64,000 nt of DNA from an uncultured Collinsella sp. (GTDB taxonomy: Bacteria; Actinomycetota; Coriobacteriia; Coriobacteriales; Coriobacteriaceae), in contig UQZU01000001.1 of NCBI GenBank assembly GCA_900545665.1, positions 1 through 64,000 of the forward strand. The letters run 5' to 3'. The number at the start of each line of letters is the position of its first letter. Position 1 is the stretch's first letter. Made by a program: the position numbers and the translations under genes. A model generated the notes under the pieces. The model saw only the letters and a program-made list of their open reading frames with translations, had not been told where the DNA came from and made no database searches. Shown here piece after piece: positions 25,588 through 32,960 of this stretch.

Positions 25588-27015
25588 TTATGCCTCGACG
25601 GTGTCCAAATCAAAGCCAAAGTAGCGGACCGCGTTGTTGTAGCTGATGTCGCGCACGATACTGCCCAGCAGCTCCATGTCGGCCGGGTACTTGCCCTGCT
25701 CGACCCACTCGCCGATCACGCTGCACAGCACGCGACGGAAGTACTCGTGGCGCGGATAGGACAGGAAGGAGCGGGAATCGGTAAGCATGCCCACAAAGTT
25801 GCCCAACACGCCCTCGTTAGCCAGAGCCGTAAGCTGCTCGCGCATGCCGACCTCGTTGTCGTTGAACCACCAGGCGGAGCCGTTCTGGATCTTACCGGCA
25901 GTCGGAGCCTCCTGGAAACAGCCCATGACGGTATCGATCATGGTGTTGTCGATGGGATTCAAGCTGTACAGGATGGTCTTGGGCAAGCCGCAGGTCTCCT
26001 GGATGGAGTTGAGGAAATCGGCGAGCTGGTCGGACGGCGTGTAGTTGGAGATGCAGTCATAACCGGTATCGGGGCCGAGCTTGGCAAACATGGCGCGGTT
26101 GTTGTCGCGCTTGCAGCCAAAGTGTAGCTGCATGGCCCAGCCCAGGCGGACATACTCGCCGGCAACGAACTGCATAAAGGCAGTCTTGTACTTGAGGACC
26201 TCTTCCTCGGTAAGCGGCTCGGCAGCCAGACCCTTGGCAAAGATAGCCTCGATCTCGTCGGCGGTAGCCGGGACGTACATAACGTAGTCGAGTGCGTGGT
26301 CGGAGGCGCGGCAGCCCAGCTCGTGAGCAACGTCGTAGCGCTTGGAAATGGCAGCCTTCATGCCCTCAAAGTCGCTGACCTCAACGCCGGCAACCTCGGA
26401 AAGGTGCTTGCAGTAGTCGGCAAACTCCTGGCCGCGCTCGATGCGCAAAGCGGCATCGGGGCGCATGGCGGGAACGACCTGAACGTCAAAGCTGTCGTCG
26501 GCTGCAATCTTTTTGTGCCACTCAAAGCTGTCGGCGGGGTCGTCAGTAGTGCAGATCATGCGGACGTTGGACTGCTTGATCAGGTTGCGGCAGGTAAAGC
26601 TAGCCTCGGCGAGCTTGGCGTTGGCAAGGTCCCAAACCTCCTGGGCAGTCTTGCCGTTGAGGACGCCCTCGTAGCCAAAGTAGCGCTTAAGCTCCAGGTG
26701 GCTCCACTCAAAGACGGGGTTGCCGACGCAGCGACCCAGGGTCTCGGCCCACTTTTGGAACTTCTCGCGAGCAGGGGCGTCGCCAGTGATAAAGCGCTCG
26801 TCGACGCCGTTGGCACGCATCAGGCGCCACTTGTAGTGGTCGCCGCCCAGCCAAACCTCGGTGATGTTCTCGAAACGCTTGTCCTCCCAAATCTCCTTAG
26901 GAGAAATGTGGCAGTGATAGTCGACGATGGGCATGCCCTCGGCAAAGTTGTGGAACAGCTCCTCGCCGGTCTTGGTGCTCAGCAGGAAATCCTGATCGTC
27001 CATAAAGTTTTTCAT
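25588..27015 (-). CDS. uxaC: Uronate isomerase
   Basis: A 475-residue UxaC of the amidohydrolase-like fold: DYHCHISPKEIWED near the N terminus is the metal-binding HxH motif, and the middle and C-terminal regions follow the family throughout. It isomerises D-galacturonate to D-tagaturonate (and D-glucuronate to fructuronate). It is the first gene of the uxaCBA unit. I chose the Met at 27015, which is preceded by AGGGGC; the longer frame runs through the operators. The two best LacI-type operators and an AACGG element lie within 150 bp upstream. Confidence 0.95.
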   Translation of the reverse strand: MKNFMDDQDFLLSTKTGEELFHNFAEGMPIVDYHCHISPKEIWEDKRFENITEVWLGGDHYKWRLMRANGVDERFITGDAPAREKFQKWAETLGRCVGNPVFEWSHLELKRYFGYEGVLNGKTAQEVWDLANAKLAEASFTCRNLIKQSNVRMICTTDDPADSFEWHKKIAADDSFDVQVVPAMRPDAALRIERGQEFADYCKHLSEVAGVEVSDFEGMKAAISKRYDVAHELGCRASDHALDYVMYVPATADEIEAIFAKGLAAEPLTEEEVLKYKTAFMQFVAGEYVRLGWAMQLHFGCKRDNNRAMFAKLGPDTGYDCISNYTPSDQLADFLNSIQETCGLPKTILYSLNPIDNTMIDTVMGCFQEAPTAGKIQNGSAWWFNDNEVGMREQLTALANEGVLGNFVGMLTDSRSFLSYPRHEYFRRVLCSVIGEWVEQGKYPADMELLGSIVRDISYNNAVRYFGFDLDTVEA

Positions 27016-27067
27016 CAAACAGCCCCTTTGCTGGCAAGGCGGGCGCACGGCGCGCTCGTTATCCTTT

Positions 27068-27144
27068 AGGTGAACGTTCACTATACTAATCCATTGCACC
27101 TCAAAAGGTGAACGTTCACCTAACCACCACGGGGTGAACGGTAG
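27068..27144. promoter_or_regulatory. Operator pair (plus a partial third) upstream of uxaC
   Basis: AGGTGAACGTTCACTA at 27068-27083 and the perfect palindrome AGGTGAACGTTCACCT at 27106-27121 are 38 bases apart. GGGTGAACGG at 27132-27141 is a third half-site that merges with an AACGG element. The LacI-family gene starting at 28555 is the natural candidate to bind them. Confidence 0.8.
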
Positions 27145-27164
27145 ATTTTGCCCGTTCAACGGTT
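27135..27164 (-). promoter_or_regulatory. AACGG 21-bp direct-repeat element upstream of uxaC
   Basis: AACGG at 27137-27141 and 27158-27162, with TAGATTTTGCCCG between. It starts about 120 bp upstream of the uxaC start codon and directly abuts the LacI-type operators. Confidence 0.6.
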
Positions 27165-27258
27165 GCTGGAGATGTGACTTGCATGTATTGCGGACTGTTT
27201 GGCGTCCCCGAACACCGAACTTGAGAGCTTTTGCTCAGGTGGGTCATGTCCCGATGTA

Positions 27259-27443
27259 CATTTTTGGGAGTATTCAGCATTGGAGCGCGCCGTGTGCCAT
27301 CCTCAGCGTCCTATTTGGAACGCAGATAGCGCCCGATCGGCATAAAAAGTGCCCCCGATGGCAAATTACGCCATCGGGGGCACTTAAAACAGTCGTTCTG
27401 CACCTCATTCAGGGCATGCCAATGCTGAATACTCCCAAAAATG
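27259..27443. repeat. 185-bp segment bounded by 25-bp perfect inverted repeats
   Basis: Positions 27259-27283 and 27419-27443 are perfect inverse copies over 25 bases, with imperfect matching about 15 bases further out. Between them lie 135 bases holding the terminator of the LacI gene. No open frame fits. The form suggests a small transposable relic or a long-range hairpin. Confidence 0.75.
27347..27385 (-). terminator. Terminator after the LacI-family gene
   Basis: A 16-bp perfect stem (27347-27362 with 27370-27385) with a 7-base loop; AAAAA at 27344-27348 gives the T run on the minus strand. Confidence 0.88.
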
Positions 27444-27475
27444 CACGTCGCAAGAGGGGGTACCTGCTCAATCGG

Positions 27476-28555
27476 CTAAATACCCGCAAGTTCGCAGTAG
27501 CGATCGACATTGCTGGCAAATACCATCTCGACGGCGCCCTTCTGGACGGGCACCGTCGGGGTCCTTCCCCACAGCAGATAATCGCCCAGCGTCTTAGCGC
27601 CGCGATACGCCAGGCTCGTCGGGTCCTTATAGACAATATTGGTAAAGATACCGCGGCGCAAGGCCAGAGCACTTTCGGGAAACAGGTCGTTGCCGATCAC
27701 CATGACCTGACCGGCCTTGCCGGTCGAGACGAGCGCGTCGGCAACCACTTCGGAACCAACGGCAAAAACGCTACAGATAAGTTCGGGGGCGTCCGGCGCA
27801 CTCAAGCGCTTTTCGAGCTCATGCTCGAGTTGTTTGACTTGCGCATGGGCACCTGCAAGATCCTCAACCTGCCATGGAATATCACGTTCGCGCAGGTAAT
27901 TGTGGAAGGCGCGGGCGGTTAGATAGTGCGAATCGGTATATGGGTCGCCTGTCAAAAGGAGCACGCGGGCGTCGGCCCCAGAAGCATGGACCAGGTTTGC
28001 CGCCTGCTCGGCCATAAGGCTGCCTGCCGTCGAATAATCGGCCAAGCTCGCACCCAAACGATTCAAATGCGGACGGTCGCCGTCGACAAGCTCAATCGTC
28101 ACGCCCGCCTCGGCGATCTGCCCCAAAAGCTCAGTCGCACGATCGTCGCCCGGCGCATAGGCAAGCAAGCCATCAATCTTCTCGCCCACCTGCAGACGCT
28201 CGTCGATTTGCTCGAGTGCATCAGCGTAGCCGCCCACGCCAAATTCAACGCGCTCAACCGTAATGCCCCGGTCGATGACCTCCTGTTCAAAGCGATTGCA
28301 GCCTTCCCACAGGTAACGAAAAAAGTACGCTCCCTCGCGCGATGCGCGGGGCAGGCAAAACACCAGATTGATATCCTTGCGGCGCAGGCTTGAGGCACTT
28401 GTGTTGCGGTGATAGCCCATGGCCTCGGCCTTAGCGTTCACCTTGGCGCGCACGGATTCGCTCACGCCGGCCTTTCCCGTCAGAGCCTTGTGCACGGTAT
28501 TGATGGAAACGCCAAGCTCGGCGGCTATGTCCTTCATGGTTACGCGAGCGCTCAT
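27476..28555 (-). CDS. LacI-family regulator of the pectin/uronate genes
   Basis: A 359-residue LacI/GalR protein. The helix-turn-helix is at residues 7-30 (MKDIAAELGVSINTVHKALTG), the hinge around 50-62, then a periplasmic-binding-protein-like sugar domain. Instead of the common hinge AxxL signature it has SSLRRKD, a variant. It lies directly upstream of uxaCBA on the same strand. The palindrome AGGTGAACGTTCACCT found at four loci of the window has the even-centred form expected for a LacI protein. The start at 28555 has CGGAGT upstream. The inducer is probably a uronate or KDG-pathway intermediate, by inference. Confidence 0.85.
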   Translation of the reverse strand: MSARVTMKDIAAELGVSINTVHKALTGKAGVSESVRAKVNAKAEAMGYHRNTSASSLRRKDINLVFCLPRASREGAYFFRYLWEGCNRFEQEVIDRGITVERVEFGVGGYADALEQIDERLQVGEKIDGLLAYAPGDDRATELLGQIAEAGVTIELVDGDRPHLNRLGASLADYSTAGSLMAEQAANLVHASGADARVLLLTGDPYTDSHYLTARAFHNYLRERDIPWQVEDLAGAHAQVKQLEHELEKRLSAPDAPELICSVFAVGSEVVADALVSTGKAGQVMVIGNDLFPESALALRRGIFTNIVYKDPTSLAYRGAKTLGDYLLWGRTPTVPVQKGAVEMVFASNVDRYCELAGI

Positions 28556-28699
28556 GCGGTTACTCCGTTATAGATAAGTTGCCAATTAATAGTCCAGTTA
28601 ACGATACCCCAAAAATACTCTTCGACTCGCCGTGCTCTCCCTCAAATGCACAAAGCGCCCCGCGAACGGATGCCCGCGGAGCGCTTGGATGTCCGGACC

Positions 28700-28900
28700 T
28701 TATTTGATACCGCGACCCAAGTCTTCGGCGATTTTGTCTACGCCCTTAAGTGCAGCGCACGTCTTTTTGTTGGAGCAATGCCCCGTGCAAACGCCACCCT
28801 GAGCGCAGTCGGCGCAGGTGCCCTTGCGGTAGATGCGCACGCACACGGCGACAAACGCAACGCCGATAACAGCCAGTACAACAATATCGATAGGTGCCAT
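28700..28900 (-). CDS. FeoB-associated Cys-rich membrane protein
   Basis: A 66-residue protein with one N-terminal membrane segment (VVLAVIGVAFVAVCVRIY) followed by a cysteine-rich tail (CADC, GGVCTGHC, KKTC). This is the layout of the small FeoB-associated family found after feoB in many anaerobes; a role like FeoC or iron hand-over is supposed but not shown. It follows feoB on the same strand with a terminator-like hairpin in the gap. AGAGGAGG precedes the start. Confidence 0.85.
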   Translation of the reverse strand: MAPIDIVVLAVIGVAFVAVCVRIYRKGTCADCAQGGVCTGHCSNKKTCAALKGVDKIAEDLGRGIK

Positions 28901-29041
28901 AGCAAGCCTCCTCTAGTTAACCACCACTTACTTTACCCCATTCTCCACCTACCAAAAAGGGACAGGTTTATTTTGGTCGGTTTTATCTGCGGAAACGCCA
29001 CATCTTAACTTCTGGGACAAAGTAATCTGTCTCCCATGCAC

Positions 29042-29074
29042 AAAAAGCCCGAGTGTCGCTGGGACACCCGGGCT
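29042..29074 (-). terminator. Terminator after feoB
   Basis: A 12-bp stem with one mismatch (29046-29057 with 29063-29074), followed on the minus strand by a T run (29042-29046). Confidence 0.8.
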
Positions 29075-29103
29075 CGTGAAAAGGGGCTAATCCTTATTCG
29101 GAA

Positions 29104-31431
29104 TTAAGCGGAAACTGCGGCGGAAGCAGCGTTGGTCTCGTCCTCGTCGGTCCATGCATGCTTGGGCATGGGACGGAAGATCTGGAAGAGCATCGCAACC
29201 AGCAGCACGATGGCGACAATCGTCCAGATACCAAACTGCCCAAGGACAAGCAGGTTGTAGAACTGGTTGATGAACAGGCCGATCACCCAAGCAAAGGCGC
29301 ACTCGTAACCGATGGCAATCGCGAACCACTTGCCGGAATCCATCTGGTTGCGGATGGCACCCATGGCAGCAAAGCACGGAGCGCACAGCAGGTTGAACGC
29401 GCCAAAGGCGACGCAAGCGCCCATGGTGGGGAACATGCCGGCAAACGCGGTCCACAGGCTCGGGTCGGTCTCGCCCGCGTCGGCAACGGACAGCAGCGAG
29501 CCGGCGGTGGCGACGACGTTCTCCTTGGCGACAAGGCCCGAGACGGACAGCGCTGTTGCCTGCCAGGTGCTAAAGCCAAGCGGGGCGAAGATCCAGGAGA
29601 CCAGGTTGCCGAGCATGGCAAGCACGGAGTAGTCCATGAACTCCTCGGAGATGCCGTCCATCGCGGGCAGGTAGCCAAAGGAACCATTGTAGCTACCAAA
29701 GTTGGACAGGAACCAAACCACGACAGTGGACGCGAAGATGACCGTGCCGGCCTTCTTGATAAAGGCCCAGCAGCGCTCCCACACGTGCAGCGCCCAAGAG
29801 CGGATCGCCGGGAAGTGGTAGGCAGGAAGCTCCATAACGAACGGCGTCGGGCGACCGGCGAAGAGCTTGGTCTTTTTGAGCATGAGGCCCGAGGCGACGA
29901 CGGCAAAGACGCCCAGGAAGTAGAAGAGCGGACTGATCCACGCGGCGGTGGTGGAAGAATCGCCGATGATGGAACCCATGAGCAGGGCGATGATCGGCAG
30001 CTTGGCGCCACAGGGAATAAACGTGGTGGTCATGACCGTCATGCGGCGGTCCTTCTCGTTCTCGATAGTCTTGGTGGCCATGACGCCGGGGACGCCGCAG
30101 CCCGAGGTCACGAGCATGGGGATAAAGGACTTACCGGACAGGCCAAAGCGGCGGAACACGCGGTCCATGATGAAGGCGACGCGGGCCATATAGCCGCAGT
30201 CCTCCAGGAAGGACAGCATCACGAACAGCAAGAACATCTGCGGGACAAAGCCCATGATGGCGCCGATGCCGGCCACGATACCGTCGCAGACCAGCGAATC
30301 GACCAGACCGCCGTCCTCGGTGCCACCCGCCACAAGCGCGTCGTGGACCATGGTGGTAATACCCGGAACATACGGGCCATACTGCGCCGGGTCGACCGAG
30401 TCGGCGTCGTCACCCGCGGCTTCGACAGCCTCATCGTATGCATCGCGGCCCTGACCGAGCACATACCAGCCATCGGTACCAAAGAGTTGGTCGTTGGTGA
30501 AGTCGGTCACCGTGCCGCCCAAGGTAGAAACGGCGATGTAGTACACGCAGAACATGATGACCACAAAAATCGGCAGACCCAGAATACGGTTGGTAACCAC
30601 GCGGTCGATCTTCTCGGAGGTGCTCATCTTTGTCGGAGCCTTGGTGAGGCACTCGTCAATGATATGGGCAATCACGCCATAGCGTTCGCCGGTGATGATG
30701 GACTCGGCGTCGTCGTCGCAATCCTGCTCGCACTGAGCGACCAGCTGCTCCACGCGAGCGGCCTTCTCCTTAGTGAGGTTGATGAGCTTGCAGGCGTCCG
30801 CGTCGCGCTCAAACAGCTTAACGGCGTAGTAGCGACGCTTGTTGGCGGGAACGCTCGCCGGCAGGTTGTTCTCGATGTGGTCCAGAACGTCCTCGATGGA
30901 GGAATCGAACTTGTGCTCCGGCACCTGGCCCTTGGAAGCAGCGGACTTCTTGACCTGCTCGAAGAGCTCCTTGATGCCCTTGTTCTTAAGAGCCGAGATC
31001 ATCATGACCGGACAACCGAGCTTCTTGGAGAGCTTGTCCGTATCGATCTTGTCGCCGTTCTTCTCGATCAAGTCGGCCATGTTGAGGGCAACGACCACGG
31101 GCAGACCAGTCTCGATAACCTGAAGCGCCAGGTACAGGTTACGCTCGAGGTTGGTGGCATCGACGACTTGGACGACAACATCGGGCTCGCCGCTCATGAG
31201 GTAATCGCGCGAGCATTGCTCCTCGGGGCTGTAGGGGGAAAGCGAGTAGATGCCAGGGAGGTCCGTGATGGTAACGTTCTTGTCGCTTAGGAGCTTGGCT
31301 TCCTTTTTCTCAACCGTGACGCCGGGCCAGTTGCCAACGTAGCCGTTGGCGCCGGTGATCAGGTTGAAAAGCGTGGTCTTGCCGCAGTTGGGATTACCCG
31401 CCAGCGCGACATGGATCTGAGAATCCGCCAT
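29104..31431 (-). CDS. feoB: Ferrous iron transporter FeoB
   Basis: A 775-residue protein. The cytoplasmic G domain shows G1 GNPNCGKT (12-19), G3 DLPG and G4 NMAD, then a helical GDI-like region, then the membrane core with two Gate-type halves (VTSGCGVPGVMATKTI and the later APCFAAMGAIRNQ). FeoB imports Fe2+ with GTP hydrolysis at the inner membrane. It is made after two FeoA proteins on the same strand and before the Cys-rich partner. The start at 31431 follows AAGAAGGA. Confidence 0.96.
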   Translation of the reverse strand: MADSQIHVALAGNPNCGKTTLFNLITGANGYVGNWPGVTVEKKEAKLLSDKNVTITDLPGIYSLSPYSPEEQCSRDYLMSGEPDVVVQVVDATNLERNLYLALQVIETGLPVVVALNMADLIEKNGDKIDTDKLSKKLGCPVMMISALKNKGIKELFEQVKKSAASKGQVPEHKFDSSIEDVLDHIENNLPASVPANKRRYYAVKLFERDADACKLINLTKEKAARVEQLVAQCEQDCDDDAESIITGERYGVIAHIIDECLTKAPTKMSTSEKIDRVVTNRILGLPIFVVIMFCVYYIAVSTLGGTVTDFTNDQLFGTDGWYVLGQGRDAYDEAVEAAGDDADSVDPAQYGPYVPGITTMVHDALVAGGTEDGGLVDSLVCDGIVAGIGAIMGFVPQMFLLFVMLSFLEDCGYMARVAFIMDRVFRRFGLSGKSFIPMLVTSGCGVPGVMATKTIENEKDRRMTVMTTTFIPCGAKLPIIALLMGSIIGDSSTTAAWISPLFYFLGVFAVVASGLMLKKTKLFAGRPTPFVMELPAYHFPAIRSWALHVWERCWAFIKKAGTVIFASTVVVWFLSNFGSYNGSFGYLPAMDGISEEFMDYSVLAMLGNLVSWIFAPLGFSTWQATALSVSGLVAKENVVATAGSLLSVADAGETDPSLWTAFAGMFPTMGACVAFGAFNLLCAPCFAAMGAIRNQMDSGKWFAIAIGYECAFAWVIGLFINQFYNLLVLGQFGIWTIVAIVLLVAMLFQIFRPMPKHAWTDEDETNAASAAVSA

Positions 31432-31553
31432 TCAATCCTTCTTCCTTGTGTGCCTGCGCTGCTTTCTCCGCGCAGGCTGGATAATGTGCTTCAAATTGCA
31501 GCATTAAGTTAGAAATACCTAACTTTATCTGCAGAAATATGCGCCACGAGTCC

Positions 31554-31775
31554 TTACTGAACCTCGACGACGACGGCCTCCTCCTTGCGGATGGAAAGCT
31601 CGTAGCCGCGCACGTTGATCTCGACCGGATCACCGAGCGGCGCGACCTTCACGACCTTGAACGAAGTGCCCTTGATGAGCCCCAGGTCCATAAGGTGGCG
31701 GCGAAGCGCACCCTCACCGTGAAGCTTGACGATGGTAGAGCTCTCGCCCACCTTAACGTCACCCAACGTCTTCAT
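31554..31775 (-). CDS. feoA: FeoA-family protein (proximal to feoB)
   Basis: A 73-residue SH3-like FeoA domain: DVKVGESSTIVKL, LRRHLMDLGLIKGTSFKVVKVAPLGDPVEINVRGYELSIRKEEA. FeoA helps FeoB at the cytoplasmic face. The start at 31775 follows AAAGGGGG. Confidence 0.92.
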   Translation of the reverse strand: MKTLGDVKVGESSTIVKLHGEGALRRHLMDLGLIKGTSFKVVKVAPLGDPVEINVRGYELSIRKEEAVVVEVQ

Positions 31776-31814
31776 CCTCTTGTCCCCCTTTCGGTTTTTA
31801 TGAAATGCTGCAGA

Positions 31815-32057
31815 CTAACCGACGGTCATGATGTGCATGGCAACCTTGGAATCGATACCAAAGCGTGCGCCCAGCACGGTGACGATAATATTGGCGCCAC
31901 TCGAGCTCACCACGTGGATTTCGTTGCCCTCGACAAAGCCGAGGTCCTTGAGGTGGTGTTTCATGTCCTCATTGCCCTTTACACGGGACACGCGCACGGT
32001 TTCGCCCGCTTTTACCATCGAAAGCGGCATGGCCGGCATCTGCGGTCCGCAAGACAT
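31815..32057 (-). CDS. FeoA-family protein (distal copy)
   Basis: An 80-residue FeoA domain with a short N-terminal extension (MSCGPQMPAMPLSMVKAGE). Core motifs are HHLKDLGFVEGNEIHVV and GARFGIDSKVAMHIMTV. It is the first gene of the feo unit. Two different FeoA proteins before one FeoB is common in clostridia and Coriobacteriia. The start follows TAGGAGCC. Confidence 0.9.
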   Translation of the reverse strand: MSCGPQMPAMPLSMVKAGETVRVSRVKGNEDMKHHLKDLGFVEGNEIHVVSSSGANIIVTVLGARFGIDSKVAMHIMTVG

Positions 32058-32099
32058 GAGTGGCTCCTAACGTCAGTTCGTCCTTAACATCGACACGGT

Positions 32100-32153
32100 A
32101 AAAGTTAACCACGCCTATGTTCGCTATAGTAAACTAACACGTGGTTAACTTTT
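32100..32153. promoter_or_regulatory. Inverted repeat around the feo promoter
   Basis: A 14-bp perfect inverted repeat, AAAAGTTAACCACG at 32100-32113 and its inverse at 32140-32153, brackets a 26-base AT-rich stretch containing TATAG, just upstream of the first feoA. Two GTTAACC palindromes flanking a promoter would suit a metal-dependent repressor such as a DtxR/IdeR-type protein; the family is an inference. Confidence 0.65.
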
Positions 32154-32201
32154 TGGAAAGGGTCCGCATTCAGATTTCGAAAAAGTTTCCTATACGAAAC
32201 A

Positions 32202-32236
32202 AAGGCGCCGCAAAGACTGTCTCTTTGCGGCGCCTT
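32202..32236 (-). terminator. Terminator after the HPr gene
   Basis: A 15-bp perfect stem (32202-32216 with 32222-32236) and a short 5-base loop, downstream of the HPr-like gene. The following minus-strand sequence TTTGTTT is T-rich. Confidence 0.7.
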
Positions 32237-32289
32237 GCCATACCAATTGATGCAACAGAGGGGACTGCCCCTTTGTCACATTGTTGAGG

Positions 32290-32538
32290 TTAGAGCGAGA
32301 GGTTTCTGATCGACGTAACGCAGGAGGCCTCATCTACGCCCGAAACGCGAAAGATGATGTCCTCGCCGCACTCGCCGTAGAGAGCCATGAGTCCCATGAC
32401 ATCGCGGCCATCCGTGTGGCGATCGCCGATGCTGACTGACACGTCGCTACGATGCTTGGCAATGATGTCATAGAGCAGCGCAACCGGGCGGGCATGTAGT
32501 CCCAACGGATCTTTAATCGTCTTTGTAAACTCGACCAT
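32290..32538 (-). CDS. HPr-family phosphocarrier with Asp at position 46
   Basis: An 82-residue HPr-like protein. His15 in GLHARP, the PEP-dependent phosphorylation site of PTS HPr, is present. The regulatory Ser46 of Firmicute HPr is Asp46 here (GRDVMGLMAL), so it cannot be phosphorylated by HPr kinase there and may mimic the phosphorylated form. It is alone, without ptsI nearby. I chose the Met at 32538, which follows GGGAGGGG. It could be a regulatory HPr rather than the main sugar-transport carrier. Confidence 0.85.
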   Translation of the reverse strand: MVEFTKTIKDPLGLHARPVALLYDIIAKHRSDVSVSIGDRHTDGRDVMGLMALYGECGEDIIFRVSGVDEASCVTSIRNLSL

Positions 32539-32635
32539 GTCCCCTCCCGCGGCATCGCACATTCGGCCGGCAAAACCCAGCCACGTGGTAGCTATTGTAC
32601 CGTTAGATGCTTCTCGAGAGCTCCTCTGAACACCT

Positions 32636-32857
32636 CGTGGTCAAAAAGTGGCAAATATGAGTACTGTCACCAATTTAGTAGCAGCAAAATCGAGAGCAAA
32701 TTGCCTAATTTGCGCGATTCGAAGAGGTTGAAAGCCGTCAAACGCCCTTTAAAGGGAGTTAGATAAATCGATTTTGAGCCCATTTTCGCTCAGAGCAGGC
32801 CGAAAAATATGGCACTTCTTTTGCAACAGTACTCATATTTGGCATTTTTTGACCACG
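32636..32857. repeat. 222-bp MITE-like element with 32-bp terminal inverted repeats
   Basis: The ends 32636-32667 and 32826-32857 are inverse copies with only 2 mismatches in 32. The 158-base interior is AT-richer than its surroundings and has no open frame. The size and form are those of a miniature inverted-repeat transposable element. A clear target-site duplication is not visible. It fills most of the gap between the HPr-like gene and the amino-acid permease. Confidence 0.7.
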
Positions 32858-32885
32858 GGGGCCAAGACCATGCCCCAAAACACAA

Positions 32886-32913
32886 AAGGAGGGGCCTCGT
32901 AAGGCCCCTCCTT
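32886..32913 (-). terminator. Terminator after the amino-acid permease
   Basis: An 11-bp perfect stem (32886-32896 with 32903-32913) with a 6-base loop; TTTT follows on the minus strand. Confidence 0.8.
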
Positions 32914-32960
32914 AGGAAAGGGAATCGATTTATTCCACAGCCGTAGATTAATCCTAGCCG

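Noticed and set aside
29158..31290. A 710-codon frame opposite feoB
   Set aside because: Shadow of feoB; no domain, no ribosome binding site.
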